DNA of 7,704 nucleotides from Selenomonadaceae bacterium (GTDB lineage: Bacteria; Bacillota; Negativicutes; Selenomonadales; Selenomonadaceae), in the NCBI GenBank assembly GCA_017529085.1, contig JAFXOC010000280.1, positions 1 through 7,704 of the forward strand, read 5' to 3'. A model generated the notes under the pieces. The model ran no database searches, was not told the origin of the DNA, and worked only from the letters and a program-made list of their open reading frames with translations. Below, piece after piece: positions 5,957 through 7,704 of this stretch (position 1 is its first letter; each line of letters starts with the position of its first letter). The position numbers and the translations under genes were made by a program.

Positions 5957-7072
5957 ATGGGTGCGGTGGTATTTTGCAACATAACTTGGATGAAGGATTA
6001 TAGAGGAATTACTGACTATGATAAACCAAACGGCAAGGGCGGCTCTTTTGTAAAAGAAAACAACGATGCGATGGAGCAGACAAATTTCCTGCCATTCGAC
6101 GGAATTTGCTACGGCTATGTTATGCACAGAGGAAATCTTCATATTGAGAGTTTAGACAAAACGGCGATAAAAACCGACGTGTTGGACGATGTAACTGTGG
6201 TATGGGTGGCTACGGGCGATAACGGCAGAAAAATCGTCGGTTGGTACGAAAACGCCGAAATGTACCGCGATTGGCAAGTATACGAGGAAAACGGCTGCTA
6301 TATAGAGTATAATTTTCGTACAAAAGCGGAAAATGCGTATCTTATTCCGATAGGTATGCGTAATTTTTCTATCCCAAGCGCAAGTAAAGCTGGAAAAGGT
6401 CGCGGCATGGGGCAGTCTAATGTTTGGTACGCCGATTCCGAATTTGGTCGGCAGTTTATCCCCAATGTGCTGAAATATTTAGCCGAAATCAAGCAAAAAT
6501 GCCGTATTGTAGGCTTTACGGCGGAAGAACTAAAAACAGCCGCAAATATTCCTAATAAAACGAGCGATGAACTTTTGGCTATGGCGGCTAAGGCTTGTGA
6601 CAACGGAGAATATCTTAAATCTTTGCAAATTTGCAATCAAGCGCAAGCCGTGGAAGAATCTCCCTACGGCGCAGTCAGAGTCTGCCGCGCCCTCAACTTG
6701 GAGAAGCTCTTTTGCTATGACGAAGCAATCGAAGTCTATAAGGATGCGCTAAAAAATTTCACGGAGGACGAATACGAAGCGTGGCGGGATGTGGAAGCTA
6801 AAGAAAAACTCTCATGGCTTTACCGCATAACGGGAAAAAACTTTTTGGCGTGGCATTTAGAAGAAGAAATCTTCGCCGCATACAAAGAAGGCAAAAATAA
6901 CGCCGGTATGGTGGAGTCTTTGCTTGAAATGATGTCCATAACCGAGGAAGAAGGAAATTTCGATACGTTAAAGGAATTAATTGCCCGCTTTGATGACATC
7001 GGAACGAAGTATTGCGCCGATGTTGTGGATGAATACAGAGATGTGGTGAAACAGAAGGGATTAGCCGGATGA
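5957..7072 (+). CDS. Unrecognised N-terminal domain plus TPR-like repeats (371 aa), operon partner of the helicase
   Basis: ATG 5957 follows AGGAGG, which overlaps the helicase stop codon (TAG at 5943-5945); the gap is 11 nt, so translation is probably coupled. Residues 1-180 form a domain I cannot name. It has CNITWMKDYRGI (7-18), GKGGSFVKEN (26-35), VVWVA (81-85), VGWYENAEMYR (94-104), IPIGMRNFSIP (130-140) and GRGMGQSNVWYAD (148-160). The many Trp/Tyr and Gly residues would suit a ligand- or modified-base-binding pocket, and I have a memory-level impression of similar domains attached to nucleases. Residues about 203-365 are helical with TPR-like repeats (LLAMAAKACDNGEYLKSLQI, CYDEAIEVYKDAL, AKEKLSWLYRITGKNFLAW), a protein-binding scaffold. 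No catalytic motif, signal peptide or membrane segment is visible. A sensor or adaptor for the helicase-protease is the best inference. Confidence 0.88.
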   Translation: MGAVVFCNITWMKDYRGITDYDKPNGKGGSFVKENNDAMEQTNFLPFDGICYGYVMHRGNLHIESLDKTAIKTDVLDDVTVVWVATGDNGRKIVGWYENAEMYRDWQVYEENGCYIEYNFRTKAENAYLIPIGMRNFSIPSASKAGKGRGMGQSNVWYADSEFGRQFIPNVLKYLAEIKQKCRIVGFTAEELKTAANIPNKTSDELLAMAAKACDNGEYLKSLQICNQAQAVEESPYGAVRVCRALNLEKLFCYDEAIEVYKDALKNFTEDEYEAWRDVEAKEKLSWLYRITGKNFLAWHLEEEIFAAYKEGKNNAGMVESLLEMMSITEEEGNFDTLKELIARFDDIGTKYCADVVDEYRDVVKQKGLAG

Positions 7073-7138
7073 AGAAAAAGAGTTAAGAAGCGTTATACGT
7101 TAATGTTTTATATATTGAATTGTTTTATACCTTACCAC

Positions 7139-7239
7139 ATACTAGAGCAATTTTCAAAATTATTGATGCTAATATGCCCTTTATTTAAGCAAGAGCACCG
7201 ACCAACTAATGACAGTATATTTGAAAATTGCCATAGTAT
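7139..7239. repeat. 20-bp imperfect inverted repeat in the leader of the right Rpn-like copy
   Basis: The arms at 7139-7158 and 7220-7239 match at 18 of 20 positions (ATACTAGAGCAATTTTCAAA against ATACTATGGCAATTTTCAAA), including a perfect 12-bp core. They enclose 61 nt. The block accounts for nearly all of the roughly 100 nt present here but absent from the equivalent place in the left copy, so it may be a miniature inserted element. It also lies after the operon and could form a hairpin, but no T-tract follows. No better terminator for the operon is visible. Confidence 0.6.
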
Positions 7240-7288
7240 AAAAAGAAAGGTATACATAAAAATTTTTATATTAAATATTGAAAAAATG

Positions 7289-7297
7289 TGTTATAAT
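7289..7297 (+). promoter_or_regulatory. Extended -10 promoter of the right Rpn-like copy
   Basis: TG-T-TATAAT (7289-7297) is a perfect extended -10, 23 nt before the GTG at 7321. A GGGGTG ribosome binding site lies between. The same arrangement occurs in the left copy at 2034-2042. Confidence 0.55.
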
Positions 7298-7320
7298 TCA
7301 ATAAAAATGGGGTGAGGCTA

Positions 7321-7704
7321 GTGGGAGAAAAAGATTTGACGGAAAAAGCAGCTCTTTGAACTCGAAGATGTTTTTGCGGATATTGTTAATGTCTTATTAC
7401 TGGACGGCAAAACACTAATTTTACCCGAAGAATTAACACCCGCAAAGAAAGATTCAATTTATAAAGACAAAGAATTAAAAGTACGAATGCAGGAGAGAGA
7501 TGTGGCAAAACTCTGGACTCAAGGAAACATTCGTATGGCTTTCTTTGGTCTGGAAGACCAGACAGCAATAGATTATGATATGGCTCTACGAATAATCGGG
7601 TATGACGGCGCAGTTTATCGAGCGATGCTTCTAGAAAAAGATAAAAAAGACGCAGACTTTCCTTTATATCCTGCTATAACAATGGTTTTACATTTTGACT
7701 ACGA
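7321..7704 (+). pseudogene. Rpn/PD-(D/E)XK nuclease-like gene, frameshifted near its start and cut by the window edge
   Basis: It starts at GTG 7321 after GGGGTG. The first frame stops at a TGA after 12 codons, because five A follow the GG at 7341-7342, where the left copy has four. Removing one A restores a continuous frame to the window edge: EKQLFELEDVFADIVNV, LLLDGKTLIL, RMQERDVAKLWTQGNIRMAFF, GLEDQTAIDYDMALRIIGYDG, then DFPLYPAITMVLHFDY. The E-x-Q of GLEDQT, with upstream acidic residues, is consistent with the PD-(D/E)XK-type active site of Rpn-like recombination-promoting nucleases. That family link is from memory. Without frameshifting the gene is dead; an internal restart is possible but no good site is seen. 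It is parallel to the left remnant at 2067-2273 and keeps the 95 codons lost there. Confidence 0.82.

Noticed and set aside
7103..7315. Plus-strand frame of 70 codons
   Set aside because: It runs through the leader, inverted repeat and promoter of the Rpn-like copy and lacks a ribosome binding site; its similarity to the frame at 1935-2066 is the shared leader.
1..7704. CRISPR array, tRNA or rRNA genes
   Set aside because: No regularly spaced repeat array and no recognisable tRNA or rRNA sequence was found on either strand.

Overview
The window is a low-GC stretch that looks like accessory DNA of a Bacillota (Clostridia-type, perhaps gut) bacterium. Reasons: AT-rich intergenic DNA, strong AGGAGG-type ribosome binding sites, GTG and TTG starts, a DUF4314-type small protein, 'SGKDF'-type serine recombinases and Rpn/PD-(D/E)XK nuclease-like genes of a kind common in Clostridia. 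The lineage is inferred from family flavour, not proven. UGA is read as stop; Trp is TGG throughout.

Positions 1-1395 carry a minus-strand run of small genes. In transcription order these are a 104-aa hypothetical protein (1395-1081); an 84-aa hypothetical protein (1067-813) whose frame continues past a TGA for 21 more codons; an AT-rich gap; a DUF4314-like protein (514-275); and a TTG-started paralogue of the first protein (278 to beyond the left edge), overlapping the DUF4314 stop by 4 nt. Positions 1516-1878 (minus) hold a decayed, GC-richer serine recombinase with its catalytic-position Arg changed to Trp, an in-frame TAG and a lost C-terminus.

Positions about 1941-2273 hold a remnant of an Rpn-like nuclease gene with a 285-nt in-frame deletion and a lost end. 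Positions 2280-2980 contain no intact gene. They hold a direct repeat, two strong hairpins, a second decayed serine recombinase (minus, 2736-2505), and the promoter with an operator-like palindrome for the main operon.

The centre (3027-7072, plus) is an intact two-gene operon and the most interesting part. Gene 1 (972 aa) combines an N-terminal helix-turn-helix-like region, a complete superfamily 2 DEAH helicase core and a C-terminal HExxH metallopeptidase domain resembling SprT. Gene 2 (371 aa) starts 11 nt later; it has an unrecognised N-terminal domain rich in conserved-looking aromatic/Gly motifs and a C-terminal TPR-like helical repeat region. A helicase-protease with a probable sensor/adaptor partner, placed between mobile-element remnants, suggests a DNA-protein crosslink processing or anti-phage defence module. 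That function is inference.

From about 7101 to the right edge lies a second Rpn-like copy, homologous and parallel to the one at 1941-2273. It has a full catalytic region but a 1-nt insertion near its start, and about 100 extra bp with an inverted repeat in its leader. The operon is thus bracketed by direct repeats of this gene family.
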